Of a stretch of 64,000 bases of DNA, positions 1-12,440 are shown in pieces (position 1 is the stretch's first letter; each line of letters starts with the position of its first letter). The stretch spans positions 35,893,001 to 35,957,000 of the forward strand of contig JAYKKT010000091.1 of NCBI GenBank assembly GCA_036023115.1, written 5' to 3'. Below the pieces are notes generated by a model. It did no database searches. It was not told where the DNA came from and worked only from the letters and a program-made list of their open reading frames with translations. This DNA comes from Brasenia schreberi (lineage: Eukaryota > Streptophyta > Magnoliopsida > Nymphaeales > Cabombaceae). Both the position numbers and the translations under genes were made by a program.

Positions 1-1483
1 TGGAAAATGGTAAATGGCCCTGGCCCTACTTCATAAATAGTTGCACGGGCTCTAATGGCCCGTGCTCCTATTACATTAACAGGCTTTTCATTCATTCCTC
101 CCCTTTCAATTTTGATTTTAAATTGCATTTAGAGCTTTTGATATGAGCGGAAGGTAAAGAACACAGGATGTTATTTGTTGAGGTGAGAGATGGGGTGGAG
201 GGCCTAAGATTTTGGTAGACCAGAGGAGAGTTGAAAGGAATCATGTATACAAGAAACGAGGACATTGGAGGAAGAGAAGGAAGTTATCTAAATCAGAGAA
301 AGAAAACCACAAATAGAAAAGGATTTGAGTGTGGGCTGCATTTGGGGCATTATCCTAATACCAAGTGCTAAAGAGTGGTCATCCTTAATCTCTTTAACAT
401 TTGAAAGACATGTGTGTGTTCATTTGTGTGTGGAAGGGAGGGGGGCTAAATAAACCCCATTAAAGGGTTATTATGGTCACATTGTCTGGAAGTCACGAAC
501 TTATGATTAGGAAAAGAAAGGTATCCAGAATAAAGTTACCCAGAATTTGGAAAAGTTATGTATCTCATAAGATTGGTGAAAGGTTCATCCCCTTCAGAAC
601 ATTATTGTTGTCCAGAATTAATCATATGGCTTTCCTAAGCAATCACTCGTATATACTCGACATGATATTGTAATCTAAGCAATTGTAATATGTAATTTAA
701 ACAAAAAGTAATAATATAAGAGCTGAGTTTATACCAACAAAGCAACCGTTAAATGTAAACACACATCTACATCAAATTTAATATAATACTTCATTATCAG
801 AAAGAAAAATAGCAACTTGATGTTGGAGAGAGTTGCCATGCGCTCTTGCATATTAGGAAATGGTCACCTTTGGTTTTCTGAATTTTTTGTCGTGCATCAC
901 CAAGAACCAAGAAATTTGGCAAGCATTTCATTGACAAATAATACCGTGCATTGGAAACTTTTATATCTGGAGATGGCAACTGAACCACCTGCACTTATAA
1001 CAAGTAGATACAAGATCATCACAAAAGATAAACTGTAGTGATAATCATATAAAAATCTGATGTCCGCAAACACTTCGCAAGGCACAAATAGGGTTGACGG
1101 TTTAAAGGGCAGAATTGCTATAATATCGATCTTTCAAATAAGTTGTTATTTCTCTTTTGAGAATACGTAGTTGACCAAAGTAGTGAGCGAAAGAAAATTG
1201 CAAAAGAAAGGAAATTTTGATTATTGTTGTGCTAATAAAAAGTATGGCATGAAATCTACTAATAGACTAAATGTTGTATATGGTGAAGCAGAAAAGCATT
1301 ACCTGTCTTGCTGGTTTTAGAACTCTATTTCTCTCTCACAAACATGGACACCTACAAGTGCATACACAATTACACATACTTCTCACTTTATGCTACAATG
1401 CTCATCTATATCTTGGTTATGCCTTTTAACTTGTGAAATCCCTTCTGTTCAGGACTAAACGTGAAAGAGTCCGAAAAGGGTCA

Positions 1484-1547
<64 letters not shown>

Positions 1548-1624
1548 CATGCATTGCTCTTTTTTACATTATGTCTTTAACACCTTTGGCTGTACATGTA
1601 ATCCGTGAAACTTCCCCTGTTTAG
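1..1624. other. Window start, no gene recognised
   Basis: AT-rich sequence without a recognisable exon. The N-terminal OB fold expected upstream of the POT1-like exons was not found here by eye in any frame. The only clear structure is a (CT)n tract near 1488-1546. The stretch may be intron or spacer. Confidence 0.5.
1488..1546. repeat. (CT)n microsatellite
   Basis: An almost uninterrupted CT dinucleotide run of about 58 bp, just upstream of the first recognisable POT1-like exon. Confidence 0.9.
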
Positions 1625-4600
1625 GATTAAATGAGTCTTCTCTTCAGCTGAAGGAGGTCAAGGAAGGCCATTATTTTGATTTGATCTGCTAGGTCTGTTA
1701 TGTTCCTTCCAAGTTTAGTATTATGACCCTTTTAACCACATGTTAAAATTGGAATTCTGATGAAATTTACCTGAAGTGTAATGAAGTGTTCTTGTTCATG
1801 AAAAAGGTCTTACATATGTGCCAAGTTTCTGAAGCAGAGACACTTCTCTTTGTCTGGGATGGAACTGATGCCCCCCAAGGGTGCTTTGAATCGCAGTATG
1901 AGGCATAAAGTCTCATCTTGCTATTTTCCATTTTGGGTTATTTGAAATAAGACAGTTTTTGCAATTTTTCTTCTGCCTTCCTCTGTTCTTTTTAGTAAAT
2001 CATAGGAGTATTTTTATTCTTGAATGTGCTTATCATTTGAAATATAGTTTGTTTTCTTAACATCTAAAGCTATTCAATTCTAATTGCATATGAAAACAGA
2101 CTTCTTTGATCTGCTTTCTGATAAATCACAGGCAAGATGTTGAATCAGGTTCACTTCCTTTACAATTGGAGCAAGTACCTTTGTCTAGAGATATCTCGAG
2201 TACCTTTCCCTGTATAGGAACTGTGTTGGGGGTACTAGCCGGAAAACCTTTCAAGGATATGTTGATTCAGCTAAAGGTTGTTGGACATTGGGTACAGTTT
2301 TGCAATTTAACTTGAAAGCAGAAGTTTGGATTATGGGAAGGAAGAACGGTTCCTTCCAGTAGAGTATTTCTTCTTTCTGACGAGGACAATATTGCACAAT
2401 GTTGCCAAAGGTGTTTATCTATGATATCATGATTTCAAAACTAAATGTTGATTCCATTTATCCTGATTCCTGAAAGTTCTCTTCTGTTTTTACATCATGA
2501 GGAATTATGAAGAGCAGCTCGTGCATGAAGAGGAGCATATGTCTCTGTGGAGTTTTCCTGCACCAGCTCCCATTACAGGTAACGTGTGATCTATATTCCT
2601 AAGATTGATGATGAACCTTATTTAAGTATGTTTGGACTCAACTATATGAGATTCAAGTTGTTGATCTTGTGGTACCCAATAACTTTCATATGTGCAATTT
2701 GAGGATGCGTGGCTTCAGAATGGTAAACTCAAAGTTCTTGTACTACAATATTTTTATTGCTTTACATGTGCATAGACAATTTCTGAATCGGAAGATTGAG
2801 AATTGTTCTCTTTGAAACTGACACCATACATACACCAATGCTTCATTGTTATATATTCGCTCATGAAGCTGTTGGTCCATTCTATTCATATACAGGACAC
2901 CTTCAGCAACGTGGAATTTGTTAGAAAGCATCCTTGGCTTAATTGAGATCACAATCCTTCTTCACTATGCCTGCATTGTGGACTTACTGTGTCTACAGCC
3001 TTCCCATGGACATTTTCTATTTTGTAGCCTGCTAACCAGTCCCTTGAGTCATCTCACTCAAGGTGAAACTCATCTGGCAAATATTTTTTGGCGAAGTTTG
3101 TCTGATTGAGTTTGATAGGGTAAGCAGACTTGGTAATGTACTTGCATGGATAAATTGCCTAATCTATAATTTTGAACTCAGTTTATTGTTTGGATACCAA
3201 TTGATAGGCAAACCAGTTGTCATTGGTTGTGAATTTGTTGATGCACTAATGTCAGTGACTCAGTGCAACTAGATCATAGATAACTCGCATGCCACCTTGT
3301 AAAAGAGTTCAGAAAGAAGTCTCGAAATTGCAAGCGAATATGCTAGTTGGGCAGACATCTCTGCTGGATTAGAAAGATGACATTATTCGTAATGCTTTGA
3401 CTGACTTGAAATGGAAGAAGCATCTTGCATGCATTTCTGAAGTTGGTAGATGTTTCCTTAATCCATTGTCAGGAAACCTTGTTGCCCTTCTGGTAGGGAT
3501 GTTAAACTCTGGCTTCTTACTTGTTTCAGAAACACAGATGGAGAATGTGGGTTTGTCAACGCTGATGGAAGTTATCACTCATTTGGAGGTCTCTTTATGG
3601 ATGAAGTTTGTCTGTCATATCTCTTTGTTTCTACGTACTATTCCATGTTTGTGCCTGCAAATACACCAAGCACACGTGAGTGCTAAATGTAGCAGGCATT
3701 TACAAGATTGATGCTGGACATCAGATTTTCTTTCTCCAAAACTGTCCTCATCGAACGTCTCACAAAATAATTTTCACATTTCAGGTAACTCATAAATACA
3801 AGTGTATCGTTAGGGTCATTTCTTCATATCCTTGGTTGGGTCAGGATTTCCGGTCTCCTATTAAGCCTCATGTGTATAGGATCAGGTTTACTTTGGAGGA
3901 CTCGACTGCCAGAGTTCATGCTTACTTGTATGGTGAAGATGGGGTAAGACTTCTGCCCCTTGCACTTGTATAAATTCAAAAGTCATGCTTACTAGGCTAC
4001 GTATTTTCAATAATACTAGAGGTGATTGTATTGAGATCATAATCTATAGTTAGGTTTGGTGCTGACCAAAATCATGCTCTCCAGAAATCGAGAATATGGG
4101 AAATATGGGTTTCTTTTTTAAACTAATAGAGGTTGCCCGCAGAATGCCAGCAATTTTATTCTGAAACTTTTGCTGTTTGTCAAGAAATATTACATCCAAA
4201 AAACAGATTGCACGTCTAATCCTCTTCTGCTGGTTTCGTATCTGAAACTCATATAAGAAGTTTTAGTTCGTCACTTGCTTATGCATTTTGAGTTACCTGC
4301 CATGTTTGGCTGTATGAAGGACGATCAATGCCCAAGAACTGTTTCATATTGCTTCTTAAATTGGCTTTGAAAGGAATGTCCATGCTGCCTCGGTCAGATT
4401 CTCGTCTTATTTGAAATCACTACAATTCTGTCCAAATCGAGTTTCTGTTGTTAACAGAATGCTTTCCAGTATGGTATTTTTCAAGTCTTCAAGATTCTTA
4501 TCTCCATGTGGTGACCCATGCTGCTATTAATTTTATAACATGCTGTGCAGGTGGTGTTTTTCGAAGGTTATCCACCTATAGATGTATTAACTTCCAAGAT

Positions 4601-4766
4601 GAACAAACTGCTGGGAATCAGCAGCTACATAAATGGTGACAGTGAGGCACCCGGGAAGAGAAATCCCCCTTGGGTGCAGGTTTGCATCAAGTCATATTAC
4701 TTGGAAAAGAATGACCCTTGGGAAAGCAGGCATTTTCGCATATGCAACACAAATCTGGTAGGATGA
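1625..4766 (+). pseudogene. POT1: POT1-like telomere single-strand-binding protein, degenerate
   Basis: POT1 binds the single-stranded telomere overhang or, in plants, telomerase components, through OB folds in the nucleus. Exon-like blocks in POT1 order: 1625-1692 (KEVKEGHYFDLIC), 1807-1895 (LLFVWDGTDAP), 2132-2410 (SRDISSTFPCIGTVL), 2502-2578, 3530-3588 (STLMEVITHLE), 3785-3943 (YKCIVRVISSYPW, FTLEDSTARVHAYLYGEDG) and 4551-4766 (GYPPIDVLTSKMNKLLG, RNPPWVQVCIKSYYLEKNDP), ending in TGA. The last two blocks are open, in phase and carry the conserved plant POT1 C-terminus. Two lesions lie upstream: TAG at 1690-1692, directly before a GT donor where the family usually has Lys, and a stop at 2313-2315 after which the homologous reading continues in another frame. 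The N-terminal OB fold is not visible in the window. Unlisted exons or an unusual splice pattern could soften the pseudogene verdict. Confidence 0.72.
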
Positions 4767-5584
4767 GTAATATAGAGACCATAGGGGGCCAAGCGGAGCC
4801 TCCCTCGTTGCTGTACTACGGAATCGGTGATTCTGGTCTCAACATGGGGATCCTTTTGTGAAGAGCACTTGGTCTCGGCCCTCTTAATGTGTGTGGCGTG
4901 GCTGGAACCTAGCAGCTTTTAGATTTTTAACAGAATGTTTAATATATAGCATGCAAGTTGCACATGTATAGAGGTCTCCATCGAGCCACAAATCTGCTTT
5001 TTGTATTGTTTTTTACTGATATAAGTTATACGCTGTTTCCTGTGGATCCTTCTTGTATGTATAGATAGTATCAAGGTATGTGTAATGAGCAGTTTCCTTA
5101 TTCATTCGATTAACATTTGTGTACCTCCCTGTCTCTCAATGCGTCTAGACTAAAAGATCGTTCCTGTTCAGCTGGCAGGGCTCTTGAATCACGTGATGAA
5201 GACTGTGTTCGATTCTGGGCCGAGCATCAGTGGTGGATCTACATTGAGGCGAGGTGGCTGTCCCACGTGAAATTCGAAAAACCAATGAAAATGCTATAAG
5301 AGAATCCATAGCCACCATACATAATTGGCGTCACCTCAAATGATCAAATAGGTAGTTTGCCCCACCGGAAATTCTGGACTCATATTTTGGTTATTTATTG
5401 CTCATATTCAACCGATTTTCTGGTATTGCCTAGAAAGGGGTACACGTTCACCAGTGAATGATATACTCTAACCTTTGAAATACCACATACAAAAAGCATA
5501 CATGAATTCAAAAGTTTACAATGAGACGAATGGTTCCCAAGCAAAGTGTTTTCTTTTTTTTAAGCTTCACGACCCAAGTTTGGC

Positions 5585-5712
5585 CAAACACGTACTTTTT
5601 CCTTTTTTTACAATGGGAGCCTGAAGCTGTGCACCCTCCAAGAGTTGAACCTCAACCTACGGCAAGGGCATTAGAGCGGCCTGCCGTTTGAGCTACTAAT
5701 CTTGGTGCTAGC
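5585..5712 (-). mobile_element. tRNA-derived SINE copy, minus strand
   Basis: On the minus strand it reads as a tRNA-like head: A-box-like TTAGTAGCTCAAACGG, then B-box-like GAGGTTCAACTC, then a body starting TTGGAGGGTGCACAGCTTC. The same head and body plan recurs at 56735-56850, and related heads occur at 6232, 36433 and 46140. No clear target-site duplication was found. Confidence 0.55.
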
Positions 5713-5814
5713 CAAGCACATACCCTATAGAATGTTTCATATTTAACTCAGTTAAGGTCACAAAACCGAACATAATCAAGCTAAGAATTAGTTTGAATTG
5801 AGTTGAACTAGGAG

Positions 5815-5981
5815 TCACCCTTGCATGGTCGGTCCTAAGCCCGGATAAAAGAGGAGGGTTGCGTTAGGCTTTTGACAGCCAACGTAAAACTTTGTCGGAC
5901 TAAACATGGATTCTAAAAAAAAACAAAGAATCGATTTAGCCGACCCCTTCTAATATGAAAAGAATGCTTAGTTGTAATAGT
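5815..5981 (+). mobile_element. Au-type SINE with 16-bp target-site duplication
   Basis: The body (TCGGTCCTAAGCCCGGAT, AAAACTTTGTCGGACTAA) and the tail (GCCGACCCCTTCTAATATG ending in a GTTGTA-type run) match the other Au-like copies in this window. It is flanked by the direct repeat TGAGTTGAACTAGGAG at 5799-5814 and 5981-5996, a target-site duplication typical of LINE-machinery insertion. The 5' end is truncated relative to the copy at 27048. Confidence 0.85.
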
Positions 5982-6231
5982 GAGTTGAACTAGGAGCAAC
6001 TCTATTCACATATTCAATCATCAATGCATGTGGTAACGAATAGATTGAAAATTTGAGAGATCGTCGGTAGGAGGAGAGATGCTGGCTGTGGGAATGGTAA
6101 GTTAGAGCCATATGTGGTTGGAGTATTTTGCAAATTAAGATTAATAAGAATATATGTTTAGTAAAAATGTGTGTAAATATGAACTATGATAAAAAAAACA
6201 TTAGGTTTTATGTATGATTTTTTTTTTCTAG

Positions 6232-6347
6232 TTCCAAGAAGAGGTCCTAAGAAACACCCACACATGTTGGGAGTCGAACTTCCGACCAATAGCAATGACA
6301 CTAGAGCATCCTGTAGTTGAGGTAACGCTCTGGTGCTGTTTTATATA
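6232..6347 (-). mobile_element. tRNA-derived SINE copy, minus strand
   Basis: On the minus strand: A-box-like segment GCGTTACCTCAACTACAGG, then B-box AAGTTCGACTCCC, then a short body ending in TAGGACCTCTTCTTGG. The architecture resembles the copies at 36433 and 46140. Confidence 0.5.
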
Positions 6348-6554
6348 TATGAATTGATAAACAGGAACTGTCGTTCGCCGTCCAGTTGGGAAAGCATGAC
6401 AAGTGGACGGCTGAGATTTACTGAGCCGTATTAACACGCAATTGGCGTAGGAAGAAATTAGACGTCGGTCATTTTGGAGTCGATGAATTTGAAGGCCGTT
6501 AATGAGTAAAAGGTATTTCCCGCCAGATTCGTTTCGACCCGAAATCGTTAACAG

Positions 6555-6560
6555 TATAAA
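6555..6560 (+). promoter_or_regulatory. Candidate TATA box of the CMT locus
   Basis: TATAAA lies 72 bp upstream of the ATG at 6632, in the context CAGTATAAATGCC. That would place transcription start near 6585-6590 and leave a short leader. The inference rests on position and match only. Confidence 0.5.
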
Positions 6561-6631
6561 TGCCCTCCTGCAATGCGGGAATCTTGGATAAACCCTAATC
6601 TCGCCGATCCAACGGCTCGACTTCGCCGTTG

Positions 6632-7009
6632 ATGGAGCCGAGGAGTCCCGTCCGTCGGTCTCCTAGGCTCTCGGCTCCTCCTGCTGGCGGAAGACGGGGT
6701 GCTGGGAACATTTCTTCTGCCGTCCCTTCCAGGACTCCCGGAAAAGTATTTTTGCGGGGAAGGAGAGGCGAACCAACTGATTCTTCCTCCGGTACAGCTG
6801 TCAGCAGATTGGCAAAGTTACCAACTTCTGCAAATGACGGCGAATCTAATGGACGCCGACGGCGATTTCCAGTTTCTGATGGTTCTCCGCATGCTAATGG
6901 CTGTCGGTATCCCAAAAGAAGAAAAGCGAGTGCAGATCCGTGGTATTGCCGAGATCCCATCCATGTCTCGGAAGCGCTTCGGCGATGGCCTCAGCGCTAC
7001 AATGCGGAG
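6632..7009 (+). CDS. CMT: CMT exon 1, basic N-terminal region
   Basis: ATG at 6632 follows a GC-rich leader. The 126-codon exon is Arg/Ser/Pro-rich (MEPRSPVRRSPRLS, PKRRK) and ends with DPWYCRDP and RRWPQRYNAE, the conserved lead-in to the BAH domain in CMT3-type enzymes. The donor is GAG|GTATCC, phase 0. The exon is much more GC-rich than the surrounding repeats. Confidence 0.85.
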
Positions 7010-7257
7010 GTATCCTTGACATGATCTTCCTCAGCTTTCTGTTGTCATTCTTTTAATTGATTAATCATGCATCGTGTGTTCATGTGCATCCTCCAAAATC
7101 TTGGCTATTCGATAAGAATAGATGAATCGGTGTTAAGGTACTAAAAACTTTGTATATGCTTTTAACGGTGACAGGATCGTAGTCAAAACTTATCTTTTAT
7201 ATGAAGAATTCATTCTCCTAACCCAAAGGTAAGATTTTGCAGGATGTCATCTGGGAG

Positions 7258-7345
7258 GACCCTCTCACACACACACACACACGATGCATGTGTGTGCGCG
7301 CGCGTGCGTGCATGCATCTATTATGTATGTATGTATGTATGTACA
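7258..7345. repeat. Compound microsatellite (CA)n / (TG,CG)n / (GTAT)n
   Basis: A CA run near 7263 is followed by TGTGTGCGCGCGCGTGCGTG and a TATG/GTAT run to about 7341, inside CMT intron 1. The alternating purine-pyrimidine CG/TG tract is a potential Z-DNA former. Confidence 0.8.
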
Positions 7346-8484
7346 AATCGTGTACGGTGTATTCAAGTTATTTTATCTTTAGTTACTATGTATTCGTGTT
7401 CCAGTACTTATTGTTGTTTTAGAACAGGTATATAGTGTAAATGGGTGATATATCATACAAACGTCTCTTCAACTTACAACATGAAATATTGGAAGCTTAA
7501 GTAATAATTGGATAGGAGTAAGTCATCATGCACATAAGTGTGAAGAAATATACATTGGCATGTAAACATAAGATGTTTATACTACTGAAGGAGCAATTAA
7601 TACGGATACTACTGTCACTGACACAACGCAAGCATGAAACAAAATAGGTGATCGACTTTCTAGGTTGGGACTTCAAGTAAGGTGTAACCCCACTAAAAGA
7701 TAAGTGAAAACTATATAGGTTTTGATTCCTTTTTATTTAAGAGGATATATAGGAGGCTTAATTTAAAGATAAGTGAATCAAGGTAAAACTCGTTATTTAT
7801 TTTATTTTTTTCAAGTATGTGTGATTGTAAATGCATTAATCTAATGTTAAATGGGTTATATATATTTGTATTTTAAAGTCATTATGGTTTAAAAATGTAA
7901 ATGATGTTTTATGTAATAATAAATTATTAAATATATTAATGTTATAACTTATACCATTATGAACTAAGTTATGAGATCAACAAAAGTCAAACATGGACAA
8001 GGAATAAAGAGAGAACCTCTGAGGAACCAGCCTCAGAACTGTCTCGGCCGCATTAGAATTGTCTCCAGAACAGAAATCGGGGCAGTTCCATAACTGTAAC
8101 CTGAATTGTCATTGGGCTGATTCGGTTCCATTTCCAGGTTTCATGGTAAGAGGAACAGGCCACGTCTATGGCTACCTACCTGAATCAGGCTTGTGTAATT
8201 TACCCTTATCATATTTTTTTCTCGCATTTTGCTCGAAAAGTAATGCTTTTTTCTTGGAGCATTGAGAAACCATGTAATTGTCATATTACATGTTTTTTTC
8301 TATATAGATTGGATGTATAAGTTGAAAAATATGGTCTCAATGCTTTTTCTGAATAAAGATATTTGTAAAATCTAATATACTTTAGAAACACGATGAGATA
8401 GTTCTACAAAATTACATTTTACGCTATGTTCTTTTCTAATATGCAGCACGCGAATAACCCCTCCAAAGCATTTCTTGGTATAGA
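7346..8484. other. CMT intron 1, unique AT-rich part
   Basis: AT-rich intronic sequence with no recognisable coding segment or repeat boundary. A small inverted repeat (CGAATAACCC at 8451 and GGGTTATTCG at 8487) precedes the hAT-related sequence and may mark its edge. Confidence 0.4.
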
Positions 8485-10770
8485 GCAGGGTTATTCGTAT
8501 CACATAGTGGAAAACCACGATACGATATGGGCCATATCGCACGATACGACACGTATCGCCTGTATCGTACGATATGAGTGATACACCTAGGGACCCTTTT
8601 AGCTTAACAGAAACCTTTATTTTTGTCAATTTTTTAGGTCTGTTCACGACTCCCCATCGCCGCTCAAGCTTTCCTTCAGTGACTCTCCCCTTCGTTGGTG
8701 TTCAAGGCTCCCAAAAAAGTGTTTACGGTGTCCATGCAAGCCTCTTAACTCGGATTGTGGTATATTTTGAGTATTTTTCAGATTTTTTTTTTGTATTTAT
8801 TTTTTTTGTTTTATTTACATTTTTCTGTTTTTGAATGACAAAATATGAAGTTATTAAGTGTGTGGATATGATTTTTATTGCATTTATGAAGTGGGAGACA
8901 CTATATTTGGTTGTTATGTGAAGATTGAGCATTTATGAAGTGTTTTTATTTTCAGGTTTTTGATTGAATTGAAGTGGTCAATTGAGATGGCACGAAGGGA
9001 TGTTAGAAACTCCCAATCTTGGTATGATGATCCAACATGGCAATTGGGAATATCAATTAAGGGTTTCAGATTGAAAATCAAATGTTTGTTTTGTAAGAAG
9101 GTGGTTACTAGTGGAATTTCATGATTAAAACACTACACCCAGTGCTTAACTTGGAATTCATACTGCTATGGCATCAGAACAAATGCATGATCAGGCATAC
9201 CTTGCAATAGGCAGGTGGTTTTATGATGCATGCATTTCATTTAATGCAGCAAACAATTTTCATTTTCAATTAATAAAAGATGCAATTGCTAATATTGGTC
9301 CAGGATACAAGATGCCCTCTTATCAAAAATTGAGAGAAAAGATATTAGATAAGATCGTCATTGAAGTGCAATAATATTGTTCGACTTTCAGAGAGACATG
9401 GAAGGAGACATGATGCACTATCATCGCAAACGGATGGACAAATAGGAGAGGAAGGACCTTGTTAAACTTTCTTGTCTATTGTCCTAAAAGACTTATGTTT
9501 TTTATATCTCTAGACATGTCAAAAGAGAGGCACACTTTAGAGATCCTAAGGCAAGTATTTGATAATGTGATATGTGAGGTTGGACTAGAGAATGTAGTCT
9601 AATTTATTACAGATAATGCAAATAACTATAAAGTAGTTGGGAAGGAGTTAACAGATACTTATAAGACTTTCTATTAGACACCATGCGCAACCCATTGTTT
9701 ATATCTCATCCTTGAGGATATTAGTGAGATGGATGAGATAAAGGCAGCAATTGAGTGCTGCCAAGATATCACCAAATTTATCTACAACCATGCATTTGTA
9801 TTGTGTATGATGATGAGATATACAGATGGTGCAGAGCTTCTTCGTACAACTGTAACTCGATTTGCAGCTAATTTCTTATCTGTACAGAGTATTGTGAGAC
9901 ATAAGCAAATCTTGAAGAAAATGTTCTTTTAAGATGAGTAACAATAATTTGTTGAGTTGTCTTAAAATAAAAGAAACAGAACGTTGAATGAGATTTCAAA
10001 GACAATCTTTAGGAGTACATTTTGGAATGTATGTGTTAGACTGTTGAGGATTACATGTCCTTTAGTAAAGGTTTTGAGATTGGCTAATAGCGAGGAGAAA
10101 CCATCTTTGGGCTACCTTTATGAAGCCATGGATAGGGCAAAATAACCTATTAGAAATAATTTTAATGGAAAAGTGAGAGATTATGTACTTGTGTGAAAAA
10201 TTATAGATAATATATGGAACAAACAATTACATCAATCTATTCATGCAATAACATATTACCTAAACCCAACATTTAGGTACTCAACAAGCTTCAAAAGGGA
10301 CGGTAAGGTTAATCGAGGTATCATTGATTGTATAAACATATTAGTTCCTGATGAGAGTAGAGTAGATGTTATACATCGAGAGATGGAGATCTATGATAAT
10401 GCTCTTCACTTAATGGATTTGTCTGTAGCAATTCGCAACCGCACTAATATGCGCCCAGGTAAATTATTTATCTTTGTATTTAAGTTTCTTAAATCTTATA
10501 TTATTGTTGATTAAGTCTCTAATATTTGCCTTTTTCTACAGATGTTTAGTGGAATAGGTTTGGAAGTGATTTTCCAAACCTTAGAGATTTTGCAGTAAGA
10601 GTTCTGAGCCAAACCTGTAGTGCAAAAGGTTATGAAATGAATTAGAATGTCTTTGAACACATCCATACAAAAAAGCATAACAGGTTGGAACATAAGCGAC
10701 TGAATGACTTAGTTTTCATCCGTTGTAACATGCAGCTTCATGAAAGGTTTGGATATGAGTGTATACCAAG
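8485..10770 (+). mobile_element. Degenerate hAT transposon, plus-strand copy
   Basis: Coding remnants run in hAT order. Near 8988 a short BED-like finger start (CLFCKKVV) appears. At 9168-9374 a DUF659-type block (ACISFNAANNFHFQLIKDAI, GPGYKMPSYQKLREKIL) follows. At 9729-9932 is a transposase segment (MDEIKAAIECCQDITKFIY). Around 10640-10770 there is C-terminal material. Stops interrupt the frames (for example after position 9374), so it cannot encode a transposase. The left edge has CAGGGTTATTCGTATC followed by TATCG/ATACGA-rich sequence; no matching right terminus was found. Relative to the minus-strand copy it lacks about 340 bp at 9131. The right side abuts a LINE scrap. Confidence 0.75.
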
Positions 10771-12440
10771 GTACTTCATAGTTCCAATTTTCTATTAACT
10801 TTTTCCTTAGACTCCTCCACTAACACAATGTCATCTGTAAATAACATATACCAAGGTACTTCTCAATGTCTGTCTCACAATACTCTGTACAGATAAGAAA
10901 TTAGCTGCAAATCGAGTTGCAGTTGTACGAAGAAGCTCTGCACCATCTGTATATCTCATCATCATACACAATACAAATGCATGGTTGTAGATAAATTTGG
11001 TGATATCTTGGCAGCACTCAATTGTTGCCTTTATCTCATCCATCTCACTAATATCCTCAAGGATGAGATATAAACAATGGGTTGCGCATGGTGTCTAATA
11101 GAAAGTCTTATAAGTATCTGTTAACTCCTTCCCAACTACTTTATAGTTATTTGCATTATCTGTAATAAATTAGACTACATTCTCTAGTCCAACCTCACAT
11201 ATCACATTATCAAATACTTGCCTTAGGATCTCTAAAGTGTGCCTCTCTTTTGACATGTCTAGAGATATAAAAAACATAAGTCTTTTAGGACAATAGACAA
11301 GAAAGTTTAACAAGGTCCTTCCTCTCCTATTTGTCCATCCGTTTGCGATGATAGTGCATCATGTCTCCTTCCATGTCTCTCTGAAAGTCGAACAATATTA
11401 TTGCACTTCAATGACGATCTTATCTAATATCTTTTCTCTCAATTTTTGATAAGAGGGCATCTTGTATCCTGGACCAATATTAGCAATTGCATCTTTTATT
11501 AATTGAAAATGAAAATTGTTTGCTGCATTAAATGAAATGCATGCATCATAAGACCACCTGCCTGTTGCAAGGTCTGTCTGATCATGCATTTGTTCTGATG
11601 CCATAGCAGTATGAATTTCAAGTTAAGCACTGGGTGTAGTGTTAGGGGAAAAAAATTGTATGTTATAAGGAGCTCTTCATTTACTCCTTCCTCAGCTTCG
11701 TCTTTTACCACTTCCACTTACAAAATCTTTAGCAACCCTCTTTCTCCTGTTAGGTCGTCGAGAACTACTACTATCAATCTTTTTTCTAGCATATGAAGAA
11801 ATACTATCAGTGAATCCAATAGCAGCATCATCGTTATCTTCTTCAAACATCTCTAAATCATCTTTTTGTTGCTTCCTCTCTTATATGTTCTCAATCATCT
11901 TAAGACATTCTCATTTAATGCCTTCTGGTAAACTTCTAACTTTGCCCATGAAAGGAGCAATTTCTTTACTAGTTCTTGCTAGGTGGTGTTTTAATCGTGA
12001 AATTCCACTACTAACCACCTTCTCACAAAACAAAGATTTGATTTTCAATTAAGAACCCTCAACTGATATACCCCACTGTCATGCTGGATTATCAGACCGA
12101 GATTGGGAGTCTCTAACACCCCTTCATGTCATCTGAATTGAGCACTTCAATTCAATAAAAAACCTGAAAATAAAAGCACTTTATAAATCCTCAATCTTCA
12201 CATAACACTCAAATAGAGTGTCTCCCACTTCATGAATGCAATAAAAATCATATCCACGCACTTAATAACTTCATATTTTGTCATTCAAAAAAAGAAAAAC
12301 GCAAATAACACAAAAAATAACAAATATAAAGAAAAAAATTTCAAAAAAACACTTAAAATATATCACAAATTGAGTTAGGAGGATTGCACGAACACCATAA
12401 AGTACTTTTTGGGAGCCTTGAACACCAAAGAGGGGGAGAA
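8660..12440. repeat. Large inverted repeat made of two hAT copies
   Basis: The plus-strand segment 8660-9901 and the minus-strand segment 10872-12440 are homologous and head toward each other across a spacer of about 970 bp. The inner arms, 9131-9901 and 10872-11643 (771 and 772 bp), are nearly identical by eye, sharing even the internal stops. The outer arms, 8660-9130 and 11987-12440, are clearly more diverged. The right arm has an extra 340-bp block at 11645-11986. Transcription through the intron could form a long hairpin. Confidence 0.85.
10771..10864 (-). mobile_element. LINE reverse-transcriptase scrap between the hAT arms
   Basis: On the minus strand it encodes the RT catalytic neighbourhood: MLFTDDIVLVEE followed by NRKLELW, the same segment as in the LINE at 48463-49275. 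It is the downstream continuation of the LINE part at 12531-12994; the minus-strand hAT copy lies between the two pieces. The string ATACCAAGGTACTTC occurs at both edges. Confidence 0.75.

Larger units (their letters stand above)
4767..6554. other. Intergenic spacer with SINE insertions
   Basis: Spacer between the POT1-like relic and the CMT promoter. It contains two tRNA-derived SINE copies in minus orientation and one Au-type SINE in plus orientation, listed separately. No coding exon was recognised in the remainder. Confidence 0.6.

Noticed and set aside
6595..6960. 121-codon minus-strand open segment opposite CMT exon 1
   Set aside because: A shadow of GC-rich coding sequence on the other strand; it lacks known motifs.
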